Origin: Bacteroidales bacterium | Lineage (GTDB): Bacteria; Bacteroidota; Bacteroidia; Bacteroidales; JAFGHD01 | Length of the DNA: 47,663 nt | Direction: 5' to 3' | Assembly: GCA_016939365.1 (NCBI GenBank) | Contig: JAFGHD010000092.1 | Coordinates: forward strand, 1 to 47,663 | Shown here: in pieces, positions 27,185-35,091 of the stretch | Layout: the number at the start of each line of letters is the position of its first letter | Numbering within the stretch: the first letter of the stretch is position 1 | Notes under the pieces: generated by a model | Database searches by the model: none | Told to the model about the DNA's origin: nothing | The model's input: the letters and a program-made list of their open reading frames with translations, nothing else | Program-made: the position numbers and the translations under genes

Positions 27185-27829
27185 ATGAAACAACTCACTC
27201 TGATCACCGGGATACTCATTATTCTGCAACAGGCACTGCCGCAGGTCAATGATACCAATATGGCATCTGCCCCGCCCCTGAATGAACAATCCGCTTCCGA
27301 AAAGGAGCTTTTCAAGGCAAAATATGAAATTTCAGGGAATCCGATCCACGCCAAAATGCTGAACGAAGAAGTGTTGCGGGCAGAACCGGCAGCGGATTCA
27401 TATACCCTTAATGTCACAATACCGCAAGGCAGTCTTGTCAATGCGCTGAAATTTTTTCCGGAAGGAAGCTCATGGGCCATCGAGTTTAAAAACCAATACG
27501 GATTTGTTCCGGCGACCTCCCTGATGCCCATAAAGGATAAGGCCTCTGATGAAACACCCGCCTTTGACGAGCCACCTGAACTCAAAACACGCATCACACC
27601 TGTTGTTCCCGAAGAGGTGATCGGGAAAAATATATACGGGACCGTGACTGTCAGGGCTTTCATCGACAAAAACGGCGATGTCACGGATACTGAAATCGCC
27701 AAAAGTATACCGGAGCTTGACGCCGCTGCGAGTGAGGCTATTATGAAGGCCAAATTCAAACCTGCAAGATATAAAGGAAAGCCTGTGGGTATATGGATGT
27801 CAATCAATGTGAACTTCAACCCGGAATAA
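27185..27829 (+). CDS. TonB C-terminal-domain protein with export signal
   Basis: 214 residues. A hydrophobic N-terminal stretch (about 4-18, ending ALPQ) looks like a signal peptide or a single anchor. A poorly conserved middle (20-125) has no Pro-Lys-rich spacer of normal TonB. The C-terminal part (about 130-214) is a TonB domain: VIGKNIYGTVTVRAFIDKNG, the AASEAIMKAKFKPARYKGKP stretch and VGIWMSINVNF. TonB carries proton-motive energy from ExbBD to outer membrane receptors, and a receptor gene lies just upstream. Because the anchor and rod are short or absent, it may be an accessory or substrate-like TonB-domain protein rather than the main TonB. No exbBD here. Confidence 0.75.
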   Translation: MKQLTLITGILIILQQALPQVNDTNMASAPPLNEQSASEKELFKAKYEISGNPIHAKMLNEEVLRAEPAADSYTLNVTIPQGSLVNALKFFPEGSSWAIEFKNQYGFVPATSLMPIKDKASDETPAFDEPPELKTRITPVVPEEVIGKNIYGTVTVRAFIDKNGDVTDTEIAKSIPELDAAASEAIMKAKFKPARYKGKPVGIWMSINVNFNPE

Positions 27830-27840
27830 TCCTGGCCTGC

Positions 27841-27872
27841 AGACCGGGAGCAGGAATCCTGAAAACCGGTCT
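27841..27872 (+). terminator. Weak hairpin after the TonB-domain gene
   Basis: AGACCGG (27841-27847) pairs exactly with CCGGTCT (27866-27872) over an 18-base loop, 11 bases after the stop codon. No T-run follows. Confidence 0.3.
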
Positions 27873-28039
27873 TCTGAAACATTGATAAACGGGCGGTTTC
27901 ATTCTCCGCACCAAAGTTTCTGTTGTAACGCCAAATCTACCGGCCTCTTTAAGACTTAAATCCTTCTCATTGATCATCGGATTCCGGGAGCTGCCCTCTT
28001 CCATTTCCATTCACTTTCTTCGATATATATACTAATTGC

Positions 28040-28047
28040 TATCTTTG
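28040..28047 (+). promoter_or_regulatory. -7 box directly before the radical SAM gene
   Basis: TATCTTTG matches TAnnTTTG exactly and ends only 4 bases before the ATG at 28052, so transcription should begin at or within a few bases of the start codon. A TTTC at 28015-28018 may be the -33 element (21-base spacer). Confidence 0.5.
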
Positions 28048-28051
28048 TCGC

Positions 28052-29476
28052 ATGCGAGTGCTGCTGGTAGGCAATCCGAAAACCGTGATGGGATTCAACC
28101 GGATGACAAAGATCCCGAGCCTGAATCTGGCCTCCCTGGCAGCCAATGTGGAAGAAGGTATATGTGAGATCCGGGTTGCTGACCTGGTGGTTCACGACCG
28201 TAATCCTGAAAAAGCACTGCTCCGTGTCCTCCAGAGTTACCAGCCCGATGTGGTAGGTTTCACTGCCATGTCGTTCCAGTATGCAGTTGCCCTGAAACTG
28301 GCAGCATTGACGAGAAAAACCAGGCCTTCAGCCAGGATCCTGATGGGGGGGTACCATGTTACGGCCGATGCAGAAGCCATCCTGGTCAGCCCGGACATGC
28401 AGCATATCGATTACCTGATCTGCGGTGAAGGGGAACACACCTTCAATGAACTGATGAAGGCGCTTGGCGCTGGTGGAAACGTCTCCCAAATACCCGGGCT
28501 TGCATTCCTTGAGGAAGGGAAGCCGGTCATCACACCCCGTGCACCACTGCTGGATACAGATCATATCCGGATCCCGGACCGGGATGCCCGGATATATAAA
28601 AAGGGGTTTCACATACTGGGCATGCCGGCCGATGTGATCGAAACTTCCCGGGGATGCCTTTACAATTGCAATTTTTGCAGCATCCGGCATATGTATGGGA
28701 AATCCTTCAGAAAATTCAGCATCGACCGGATCATGACCGACCTGGAGGATGCCAGACGACACGGTGCAAGAAGCATATTCATTACCGACGACAACATCAC
28801 ACTCGACGGTAAAAGGTACATGCAGATATGTAACGAAATCACCCGGCTCAGGCTGAATATGACCTTTGCCGTACAGGCAAGCGTCAGGGGGATCATCAAA
28901 ACACCCGGCCTTGCAGAAGCCATGGCACAGTCCGGAACACGGATCGTCTTTCTCGGCATCGAAAATGTGTCGGATGATGTGCTGCATTCCATGAATAAGA
29001 GCGACCAGCTGAAAAGCGACGATGCGGCTTTGGCGGTCAGCCTGCTGAAAAAACATGGAGTGACCGTAATTGTGGGAGGGTTTATTTTCGGATACCCGGA
29101 AGACACCCGCAATGTCATGCTGAAGAATTTCCATTATGCCAAAAAAATCGGCGTCGATATCCAGTTGTTCAACATCCTCACGCCACACCTGAAAACGGAG
29201 ATACGTGAAGCGCTCCTGAAGGAAGGGCTGGTCACCAACTCTCATGACTACAGCAGATACAATCATTATGCAGCCAATGTCAGGACCCTCCACCTCACCG
29301 ACATGGAGCTATACCGGTTCAGGAACATGCTGGATGCAAGGTATCCTGTGGAATCCGGAGCGATTTTCAGGCTCTTCAGGGCATATCCCGCTTACTTTTC
29401 CGCTCTCATGTTCAGGATGATCCGCCGCGAGCCCAGGAACTGGTTTTCTTTCACCACCGGATTCCTGAGGCGTTGA
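28052..29476 (+). CDS. Cobalamin-binding-type radical SAM protein
   Basis: 474 residues. About 1-140: B12-binding-like Rossmann domain (RVLLVGNP, DVVGFTAMSFQ, ILMGGYHVTADAEA, DYLICGEGEHTFNEL) without the DxHxxG base-off motif, as is common in this group. About 195-400: radical SAM domain with the cluster cysteines C202, C206, C209 (GCLYNCNFCS), then FITDDNIT and the VFLGIENVSDDVL segment. Members of this class (BchE, methyltransferases, hopanoid and lipid-modifying enzymes) transfer methyl groups or rearrange carbon chains. No pathway genes lie next to it and the C-terminal 70 residues are basic and aromatic, perhaps membrane-associated. Substrate unknown. Confidence 0.88.
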   Translation: MRVLLVGNPKTVMGFNRMTKIPSLNLASLAANVEEGICEIRVADLVVHDRNPEKALLRVLQSYQPDVVGFTAMSFQYAVALKLAALTRKTRPSARILMGGYHVTADAEAILVSPDMQHIDYLICGEGEHTFNELMKALGAGGNVSQIPGLAFLEEGKPVITPRAPLLDTDHIRIPDRDARIYKKGFHILGMPADVIETSRGCLYNCNFCSIRHMYGKSFRKFSIDRIMTDLEDARRHGARSIFITDDNITLDGKRYMQICNEITRLRLNMTFAVQASVRGIIKTPGLAEAMAQSGTRIVFLGIENVSDDVLHSMNKSDQLKSDDAALAVSLLKKHGVTVIVGGFIFGYPEDTRNVMLKNFHYAKKIGVDIQLFNILTPHLKTEIREALLKEGLVTNSHDYSRYNHYAANVRTLHLTDMELYRFRNMLDARYPVESGAIFRLFRAYPAYFSALMFRMIRREPRNWFSFTTGFLRR

Positions 29477-29543
29477 CCGGAGATGAGATGCCATTACCGG
29501 TATTATCCATATAACGATCCTAACGGCAATGTAACTTTCCATT

Positions 29544-30194
29544 ATGAACATCCACAAGACCACATTAAACCGTATGCTGCTGGCAGTTGGAATGCTGCTG
29601 ATGTTTGTAACATCCTGCAAAAAAGAGGATGATGAAAAGGAAGAATCCCTGGTTCCGGTTGTTTACCAAACCATACTGATCCGGACGGATTTCGGGGACA
29701 TCAGAATCTGGCTTTACGACCAGACGCCCCAGCACCAGGCCAACTTCATCAAACTGGCTGGAGAAGGCTTTTACGACAGCCTGATCTTTCACCGGGTGGT
29801 GGAGGATTTCGTGATACAGGGAGGCGACCCGGAAGGAACGGGTTACGGCGGGCCCGGATACAACATACCCGCCGAGATCGTCACCTCACTAAGTCATCAG
29901 TATGGCGCGGTCGGGGCAGCCCGTCTGCCCGACAACATCAATCCCGACAGGGAATCAAACGGTTCCCAGTTCTACATCGTTTGTGATCCTGACGGCGAGC
30001 CGTCGCTGAATACATATTATACCGTTTTCGGGATGGTGTTCAGCGGCATGGATGCCGTGGATTCAATAGCCGTGGTGCCGGTCGATGAGGCCAACAACCA
30101 CAGGCCCTACCAGAATGTGTACATGACGGATGTGAAGGTCGAAGAATTCACCGCTGACGAAATGAAGAACCAGTTTGGATTTACCCTGCCCTGA
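29544..30194 (+). CDS. Cyclophilin-type peptidyl-prolyl isomerase lipoprotein
   Basis: 216 residues. Lipoprotein signal with FVTSC followed by KKEDDEKEE. From about residue 45 the cyclophilin fold is clear: TDFGDIRIWLYDQTPQHQAN, FHRVVEDFVIQGGDPEGTG, QYGAVGAARLPDN, SNGSQFYIVCDP and the late FGMVFSGMDAVD. The catalytic Arg (FHRVV) and the FxxQGGD core are present. It should fold exported proteins in the periplasm, anchored in a membrane. A box TAACTTTC, one base off TAnnTTTG, lies at 29532-29539, just before the ATG. The GNAT-like gene begins 4 bases after its stop. Confidence 0.92.
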   Translation: MNIHKTTLNRMLLAVGMLLMFVTSCKKEDDEKEESLVPVVYQTILIRTDFGDIRIWLYDQTPQHQANFIKLAGEGFYDSLIFHRVVEDFVIQGGDPEGTGYGGPGYNIPAEIVTSLSHQYGAVGAARLPDNINPDRESNGSQFYIVCDPDGEPSLNTYYTVFGMVFSGMDAVDSIAVVPVDEANNHRPYQNVYMTDVKVEEFTADEMKNQFGFTLP

Positions 30195-30198
30195 AGCT

Positions 30199-30477
30199 AT
30201 GGAAGCAGCGAGCCGGTTCATCCGGGTTTCCGACCGCTTCATCATGACTGTGGAGGGACTGGAGTGCCACCTCAGGTACCGGATCAAGGACCAAGAACGT
30301 GTGGAATTCTGGAGCACATGGGTCCCGGTGCCATTACGGGGCCGTGGACTGGCACAGGAAATGATCCGCAGAGGATTGGACTGGGCGGGGAAAAAAGGTC
30401 TGAAGGTGATCTCATCCTGTTCGGCTGTGGATCATTTCATCAAACACCATCCGGAATACCGGGAGATTCTGGCGTGA
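30199..30477 (+). CDS. Small GNAT-like (YjdJ-type) acetyltransferase
   Basis: 92 residues from ATG 30199. It shows the short GNAT form: HLRYRIKDQERVEFWSTWVP then the acetyl-CoA-binding LRGRGLAQEMIRRGLDWA (the R/Q-x-x-G-x-G/A loop) and the closing VISSCSAVDHFIKHHPEY. Proteins of this YjdJ kind are single-domain, under 100 residues, with unknown acceptor. It follows the cyclophilin gene at 4 bases and is likely co-transcribed; it ends 5 bases before the convergent M48 gene. Confidence 0.8.
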   Translation: MEAASRFIRVSDRFIMTVEGLECHLRYRIKDQERVEFWSTWVPVPLRGRGLAQEMIRRGLDWAGKKGLKVISSCSAVDHFIKHHPEYREILA

Positions 30478-30482
30478 TAAGC

Positions 30483-31712
30483 CTATTTCCCCGGCCGTTG
30501 ATCCAATTCATGCACCCTGCCGCAACGCGGGCATTTTACACGAGGCAGGCGGTAATCGGGCGGCAGTTTGAGCCTCAGGCCGCAATCACAGGTGATGAAA
30601 GTGAAGTTACCGGCCCGCATCATGATGTCACCTGCATCACGCCTGACATCCCTGACATCCTCTGGCTTGCCGGTATCCGCGGCCTCTCTCGGCACGATGA
30701 CCTTTTCATCCCTGAGGCCTGATATCGGAATGATCCCCTCTGCATCGCCCCTTACTGATGCGTATGCCTGCTGATATCCGTTGAAGGATGCATCATGCAT
30801 CATGCTCCGCAGAATCCGGATCCTCTCGGAAATGGGGGGGTGAGTGCTGGTCAGGTCAGCCATCTTCCGGCCTTTCCCGAGAAAGGGATTGGCAATGTAG
30901 AGAGGAGCCGTGACCTTATTGGCAGATTTCATCTCCACAGTATTGGCCGATATTTTTTCAAGGGCGGATGCCAATCCGGCAGGGTAACGGGTCAATCTGA
31001 CGGCGGAGGCATCTGCCAGGTATTCACGTTTCCTTGAAATGGCGAAGTAAAGGAGCTGTGCCATGATGGGTGCCAGAACCGCCAATGCCACAGCCAGCAC
31101 CATCATGATGATCTGCCCCTGCCCGCTCCCCTTTGAGGAGCCGGAGCGATACCTCCCCCCTCCACCCCAGAGCATGCCCCTCAGGTATATCTCCGAGATG
31201 AGCACCACGGTACCCAGCATGATACCTGCATAGGTCAAGAACCGTATATCCCGGTTCATCACATGTGAGACCTCATGTGCGACTACTCCCTGAAGCTCAT
31301 CCCTGTTCAGCCGTGCCACCAGCCCTGCGGTGACGGCCACGGCACTGTGCGAAGGATCCCTGCCGGTGGCAAAAGCATTGGGTGCCTGCTCATCAATGAT
31401 ATACACCTCGGGCATGGCGGGCAAGCCCCCAGCGAGACGCATCTCCTCCACTACGTGGAACAGCTGCGGATGCACATCTGGGGTTACCTTGCGGGCACCA
31501 CTAAGGGCAAGAAGGATCCGGTTTCCTGAATACCTGGCTACAAGCGCCTGTACCAGCCAGATGATCAACGCAATAGCGACACCGATGAATCCGCCATCCG
31601 GAGGAAAAAAGACACTGCCCAAAAGATATCCCAGTGCGACCAGCACCAATCCCATCATCAGGAACAAGGTCACTGACCTTCTCCTGTTGGCCCGGATCAG
31701 TTCCCAGATCAT
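30483..31712 (-). CDS. M48 (HtpX-like) membrane metallopeptidase with C-terminal zinc ribbon
   Basis: 409 residues. Two N-terminal membrane segments (about 14-33 and 40-60), then the zinc protease motif HEVSH (H146, E147, H150), two more membrane segments (about 158-178 and 198-222) and EYLADASAVRL with the third zinc ligand E230. The usual HtpX end (STHPPISERIRILR, about 289-302) is reached, but about 107 residues follow, ending in C375/C377...C394/C397 (LPRVKCPRCGRVHEL), a zinc ribbon not found in E. coli HtpX. HtpX degrades damaged membrane proteins. It ends an operon with the zinc-ribbon and LemA genes; LemA and M48 proteases often occur together. Confidence 0.9.
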   Translation of the reverse strand: MIWELIRANRRRSVTLFLMMGLVLVALGYLLGSVFFPPDGGFIGVAIALIIWLVQALVARYSGNRILLALSGARKVTPDVHPQLFHVVEEMRLAGGLPAMPEVYIIDEQAPNAFATGRDPSHSAVAVTAGLVARLNRDELQGVVAHEVSHVMNRDIRFLTYAGIMLGTVVLISEIYLRGMLWGGGGRYRSGSSKGSGQGQIIMMVLAVALAVLAPIMAQLLYFAISRKREYLADASAVRLTRYPAGLASALEKISANTVEMKSANKVTAPLYIANPFLGKGRKMADLTSTHPPISERIRILRSMMHDASFNGYQQAYASVRGDAEGIIPISGLRDEKVIVPREAADTGKPEDVRDVRRDAGDIMMRAGNFTFITCDCGLRLKLPPDYRLPRVKCPRCGRVHELDQRPGK

Positions 31713-31723
31713 ACCCTCATGGA

Positions 31724-32287
31724 TTAACTTCCGGATTGGAAGGTTACCTGCGGAACCGCCTTTTCAGTAACATCCTCCACCTCAAAAAATACCTCTTCAC
31801 TGAAGTGGAACATGGAGGCCACTATATTGGAGGGAAACATCTGGATCTTGTTGTTGAAAAACAACACCTGATCGTTATAATTCTGCCTGGAAAAAGAGAT
31901 TTTGTTCTCCGTAGAAGTGAGCTCTTCCTGCAGGGCCAGGAAATTCTGGTTGGCTTTCAGGTCGGGATAGGCTTCCACGGCGATCTGGAGACGGCCCAGC
32001 ATGCCTCCGAGGATGTTTTCAGCCTTTGCCTTTTCGCTGATGGAGCTTGCACTCATGGCTTGTGTACGGGCCAGAGTGATGTGCTCCAGGGTTTCACGTT
32101 CATGGACCATATATCCCCTCACCGTCTCTACCAGGTTGGGGATCAGATCGTGCCGTCTCTTCAGCTGCACATCGATCTGCGACCAGGCATTCCGCACCTG
32201 GTTCCTGAGCCTTACCAGTGAGTTATATATGCTGATGCCCCAGATCAGGATCAACCCGATGATCAGAAGAAAAATAAGTGCTGCCAT
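31724..32287 (-). CDS. lemA: LemA family protein
   Basis: 187 residues from ATG 32287 (MAALIFLLIIGLILIWG), chosen over a start 33 bases upstream because it gives the normal LemA N-terminus with one membrane helix (about 3-21). Family motifs: SIYNSLVRLRNQVRNAWSQI, DVQLKRRHDLIPNLVETVRGY, the LARTQAM helix and the NYNDQVLFFNNKIQMFPSNI stretch. LemA forms a helical bundle outside or in the periplasm and is typically encoded with M48 proteases. The stop is 11 bases before the M48 start and the start is 10 bases after the zinc-ribbon stop. Molecular role unknown in general. Confidence 0.93.
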   Translation of the reverse strand: MAALIFLLIIGLILIWGISIYNSLVRLRNQVRNAWSQIDVQLKRRHDLIPNLVETVRGYMVHERETLEHITLARTQAMSASSISEKAKAENILGGMLGRLQIAVEAYPDLKANQNFLALQEELTSTENKISFSRQNYNDQVLFFNNKIQMFPSNIVASMFHFSEEVFFEVEDVTEKAVPQVTFQSGS

Positions 32288-32297
32288 ATTGTAATTT

Positions 32298-32699
32298 TTA
32301 ATGGTTCTCCTGCATCTCAAATGCCAGTATCTCGGCCAGCAGGGCAGTGATCCTGCTGTCTCCCCCGCTGCCGGCCATGCGGATTATTTCACGGAGTTCC
32401 CCGTGCTCAAACCAGAAGCCATGCCCTTTTTTGCAACGGTCTATGATCACATGTTCCCTGGTACCGCAAATCACCTTCTCCATCTTCCGGTTGCAAAGCG
32501 GACAGCGGATCTTTATTTCGTTCCTGATATCAGCCTGATGTATGGAAGACAGCAAAGGCTCACTATCACTGGATCCTGAAAGTAAAAACTCCAGCTCGCC
32601 GGCGTCAAGCCATATTCCTTTGCAAAATACGCAATAATCAATCTCTGTCCCGTGAAGCTCAAGGACGATCAGTGATTCTCCGCATGAGGGGCAATTCAT
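32298..32699 (-). CDS. Double zf-TFIIB-type zinc-ribbon protein
   Basis: 133 residues with two zinc ribbons: C3/C6 with C23/C26 (CPSCG...CVFCKGIWLDAGEL) and C66/C69 with C89/H93 (CPLCN...RCKKGHGFWFEHGEL). This is the zf-TFIIB domain of small bacterial proteins; no other domain and no signal. It begins the operon with LemA and the M48 protease, which also ends in a zinc ribbon. A promoter-like box TATATTTA (32732-32739, minus) lies upstream. Its function is unknown; a role in controlling or feeding the protease is inferred from context only. Confidence 0.82.
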   Translation of the reverse strand: MNCPSCGESLIVLELHGTEIDYCVFCKGIWLDAGELEFLLSGSSDSEPLLSSIHQADIRNEIKIRCPLCNRKMEKVICGTREHVIIDRCKKGHGFWFEHGELREIIRMAGSGGDSRITALLAEILAFEMQENH

Positions 32700-32731
32700 A
32701 TGTTTGCTATTCTGCAGCTTATATTCCGGTG

Positions 32732-32739
32732 TAAATATA
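32732..32739 (-). promoter_or_regulatory. -7-like box of the zinc-ribbon/LemA/M48 operon
   Basis: Minus strand TATATTTA, one base off TAnnTTTG. It mirrors the identical plus-strand box at 32774-32781 in the same 100-base divergent gap. Confidence 0.35.
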
Positions 32740-32773
32740 TGGAGAATATTGGGATTGTTTTATTGAAAAGTAT

Positions 32774-32781
32774 TATATTTA
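32774..32781 (+). promoter_or_regulatory. -7-like box of the DUF6146 gene
   Basis: TATATTTA with ATTG at 32754-32757 as a possible -33 element (16-base spacer). Leader about 12 bases to the ATG at 32800. Confidence 0.4.
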
Positions 32782-32799
32782 CACTTCAATCGCCGTGAA

Positions 32800-33204
32800 A
32801 TGAAATGTCACCCTGCAATCATACCCCTGGTCCTGCTTCTGATGGCTTGCTCAACGTCACGGCAGGTGCCGCTTCCTGATGCAACAGCGGAAGGGGAAGA
32901 CAGTACCAGGTATGAGCTGATCGTATTCGAGCCTGGTTTCGAGAACTGGTTCCTGAGCCGTAGCAGACCCGGCTGGTTTCATGAGGAAAGTTACTACCAT
33001 GCATGGAATGTGAAGTATGTCAATGAATGGAATCACCGGGTGATGCACAATGAATACCGGGAGCCCTACGATTACCGGATCGATTTCGATCCCGCCGAGA
33101 CCTATGGCAAGGGTCTGGAGTACAAGCTTTACTGGTTCTTCAAGTACCTGGAGACGAAGTACGCTATCCGGCTTGACATCTCAAGCCGGGAGGTGGCTCT
33201 CTGA
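32800..33204 (+). CDS. DUF6146-family lipoprotein
   Basis: 134 residues. Lipoprotein signal with LMAC (Cys17) and a short acidic linker. The body YELIVFEPGFENWFLSRSRP, the Tyr-rich ESYYHAWNVKYVNEWNHRV and the end GLEYKLYWFFKYLETKYAI match DUF6146, a small Bacteroidota family with no known activity. Many aromatic residues suggest a compact ligand-binding or protein-contact surface. Transcribed alone and convergent with radA, 8 bases apart. Confidence 0.8.
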   Translation: MKCHPAIIPLVLLLMACSTSRQVPLPDATAEGEDSTRYELIVFEPGFENWFLSRSRPGWFHEESYYHAWNVKYVNEWNHRVMHNEYREPYDYRIDFDPAETYGKGLEYKLYWFFKYLETKYAIRLDISSREVAL

Positions 33205-33212
33205 GATAAGGA

Positions 33213-34574
33213 TTATCTGAAAAGAAGCTGGAATATTTCATCCACCCGGCTTACGGGAACGATCTGAATTTTATATTTTGTCCGATCCAGTCCCTTTAGA
33301 TTATATTTCGAAATAAAAATCCGGTCAAATCCAAGTTTGTCTGCTTCCGAAATCCGCTGGTCGATGCGGCCGGCCTGCCTGACCTCGCCGGACAGCCCGA
33401 TTTCAGCACTGAAACAGTCTTTCTGGTTTATGGGGATATCCTCTCCGGATGAGAGCACAGCGGCGACCACAGCCAGGTCGATAGCGGGATCATCAACACG
33501 GATACCGCCTGCAATATTCAGAAAGACATCTTTCGATCCCAGCCTGAAGCCACAGCGTTTCTCGAGAACGGCCAGCAGCATGTTGAGTCTCCGGGCATCG
33601 AAGCCGGTGGCGGATCGCTGGGGAGTGCCATAGGCAGCTGTACTCACAAGCGATTGTGTTTCGATCATGAGCGGTCTGAGACCCTCCATCATGGAAGCAA
33701 TGGCAATGCCGCTGAGGTTTTCGCTCCGTTGTGTCACCAGTATCTCAGATGGATTATCCACTTCCCGGAGTCCGTTCTGCTGCATCTCATAGATACCCAG
33801 CTCGGAGGCAGGGCCATACCTGTTCTTGACCACACGGACGATACGATAACCGTAATTGCGGTCTCCTTCGAACTGAAGTACCGCATCTACCATATGTTCG
33901 AGCAGTTTCGGTCCGGCAAGCATACCGTCCTTTGTGATATGGCCGATCAGGATGACAGGAGTGCCCGTCTGCCGGGCATATCTCTGAAGCTCGGATGCAC
34001 ATTCGCGTATCTGGGAGATACTGCCAGGAGGAGCATCCAGGGTGTCTGTCTGAAGGGTCTGAATGGAATCCACGATGACAACAGCAGGCTGAATTGATTC
34101 CAGGTGCCTTAAAATCTCCTGCGTGAGTGTTTCGGTCAGGATGTAACACTGATCATTCCTGATCCCGATCCGGTCGGCACGCATCCGTATCTGTTCGGTG
34201 CTCTCTTCCCCGCTGATGTACAGGACAAGGGTCTTTTTCATGGCAAGGGCGACCTGGAGTGCGAGGGTTGACTTTCCGACACCCGGTTCGCCGCCGATCA
34301 GGACGATGGATCCTGGAACCAGGCCGCCCCCAAGCACCCGGTTCAACTCCGGGGATGAGGTGGGGATCCTGAGGTCAGCCATCTGCCGGATTTCACCTAC
34401 GGGCAAAGGCCGGGAATGCGTCTGCAGAACATTCTTACCTCCCGTAAGAGGTTCTTTGCGGACCACCTCCTCCTCAAAAGTGTTCCAGCCACCACATTCC
34501 GGGCATCGGCCCAGCCATTTGACAGACTGGGCACCACACTCCCTGCAGAAAAACATGGTTTTGGCCTTGGCCAT
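33213..34574 (-). CDS. radA: DNA repair protein RadA
   Basis: 453 residues, the normal length. Zinc finger C10, C13, C24, C27; Walker A GGEPGVGKST (about 94-103); the RadA-specific KNRYG motif in VKNRYGPASELGIYEM (about 251); then a Lon-like C-terminal domain (about 300-450) with DLAVVAAVLSSGEDIPI. RadA is a RecA-like, DnaB-type helicase that extends heteroduplex DNA during recombination. It is the last gene of the panC-panD-flippase-rfaE2-radA run, 22 bases after rfaE2, a linkage I know from other Bacteroidota. Confidence 0.96.
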   Translation of the reverse strand: MAKAKTMFFCRECGAQSVKWLGRCPECGGWNTFEEEVVRKEPLTGGKNVLQTHSRPLPVGEIRQMADLRIPTSSPELNRVLGGGLVPGSIVLIGGEPGVGKSTLALQVALAMKKTLVLYISGEESTEQIRMRADRIGIRNDQCYILTETLTQEILRHLESIQPAVVIVDSIQTLQTDTLDAPPGSISQIRECASELQRYARQTGTPVILIGHITKDGMLAGPKLLEHMVDAVLQFEGDRNYGYRIVRVVKNRYGPASELGIYEMQQNGLREVDNPSEILVTQRSENLSGIAIASMMEGLRPLMIETQSLVSTAAYGTPQRSATGFDARRLNMLLAVLEKRCGFRLGSKDVFLNIAGGIRVDDPAIDLAVVAAVLSSGEDIPINQKDCFSAEIGLSGEVRQAGRIDQRISEADKLGFDRIFISKYNLKGLDRTKYKIQIVPVSRVDEIFQLLFR

Positions 34575-34596
34575 CGGCCTGAAAGATTTGTAAAAC

Positions 34597-35091
34597 TCAA
34601 TTGCTTTTCCGGATCCGGTCGATGATCCCGCTGGTGGAATACCCTGGCACCAGGTCGACGATCTCTATCCTGCCACCGGATGCTTCAATAAGATCATGCC
34701 CGGCGATGTCCTCCGGATGATAATCACCGCCTTTGACCAGCACCTGGGGCATAATCCGCCGGATCAGTTCATAAGGTGTCTCTTCATCGAAGAGCACCAC
34801 TGCATCCACGAAACGGAGTGCAGCCAGGGCCATGGATCTGGATGCCTGGTCGATGACGGGACGTTGATCACCCTTGATCCGTCTGACGGAGAGATCTGAA
34901 TTGATCCCGATCACCAGCACATCACCCATGGATGCAGCCCGGGCCAGATAATCGATATGACCCAGATGGAGGATGTCAAAGCATCCGTTGGTGAAAACGA
35001 TCTTTTTCCCGAGAAATCTCCAGACCGCCAGCTGCCTCTCCAACTTTTCACCGGATAGTATCCTGGACTTTACCAATTCCAGCTTTTCCAT
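34597..35091 (-). CDS. rfaE2: D-glycero-beta-D-manno-heptose 1-phosphate adenylyltransferase
   Basis: 164 residues. Nucleotidyltransferase of the HxGH type: FTNGCFDILHLGHIDYL (about 33-49) with HLGH, then VLVIGINSDLSVRRIKG and the final GYSTSGIIDRI. It activates heptose 1-phosphate with ATP to ADP-heptose for the LPS core. Here it is the adenylyltransferase part alone, without the kinase domain of E. coli HldE; the separate kinase is not in the window. The start [17 protein letters not shown] overlaps the end of the flippase-like gene by 44 bases, but the N-terminal helix fits the family, so the overlap appears real. Confidence 0.93.
   Translation of the reverse strand: MEKLELVKSRILSGEKLERQLAVWRFLGKKIVFTNGCFDILHLGHIDYLARAASMGDVLVIGINSDLSVRRIKGDQRPVIDQASRSMALAALRFVDAVVLFDEETPYELIRRIMPQVLVKGGDYHPEDIAGHDLIEASGGRIEIVDLVPGYSTSGIIDRIRKSN

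Noticed and set aside
28328-29293. Long open frame on the minus strand inside the radical SAM gene
   Set aside because: Antisense shadow: no family likeness, while the plus strand encodes a clear radical SAM protein.
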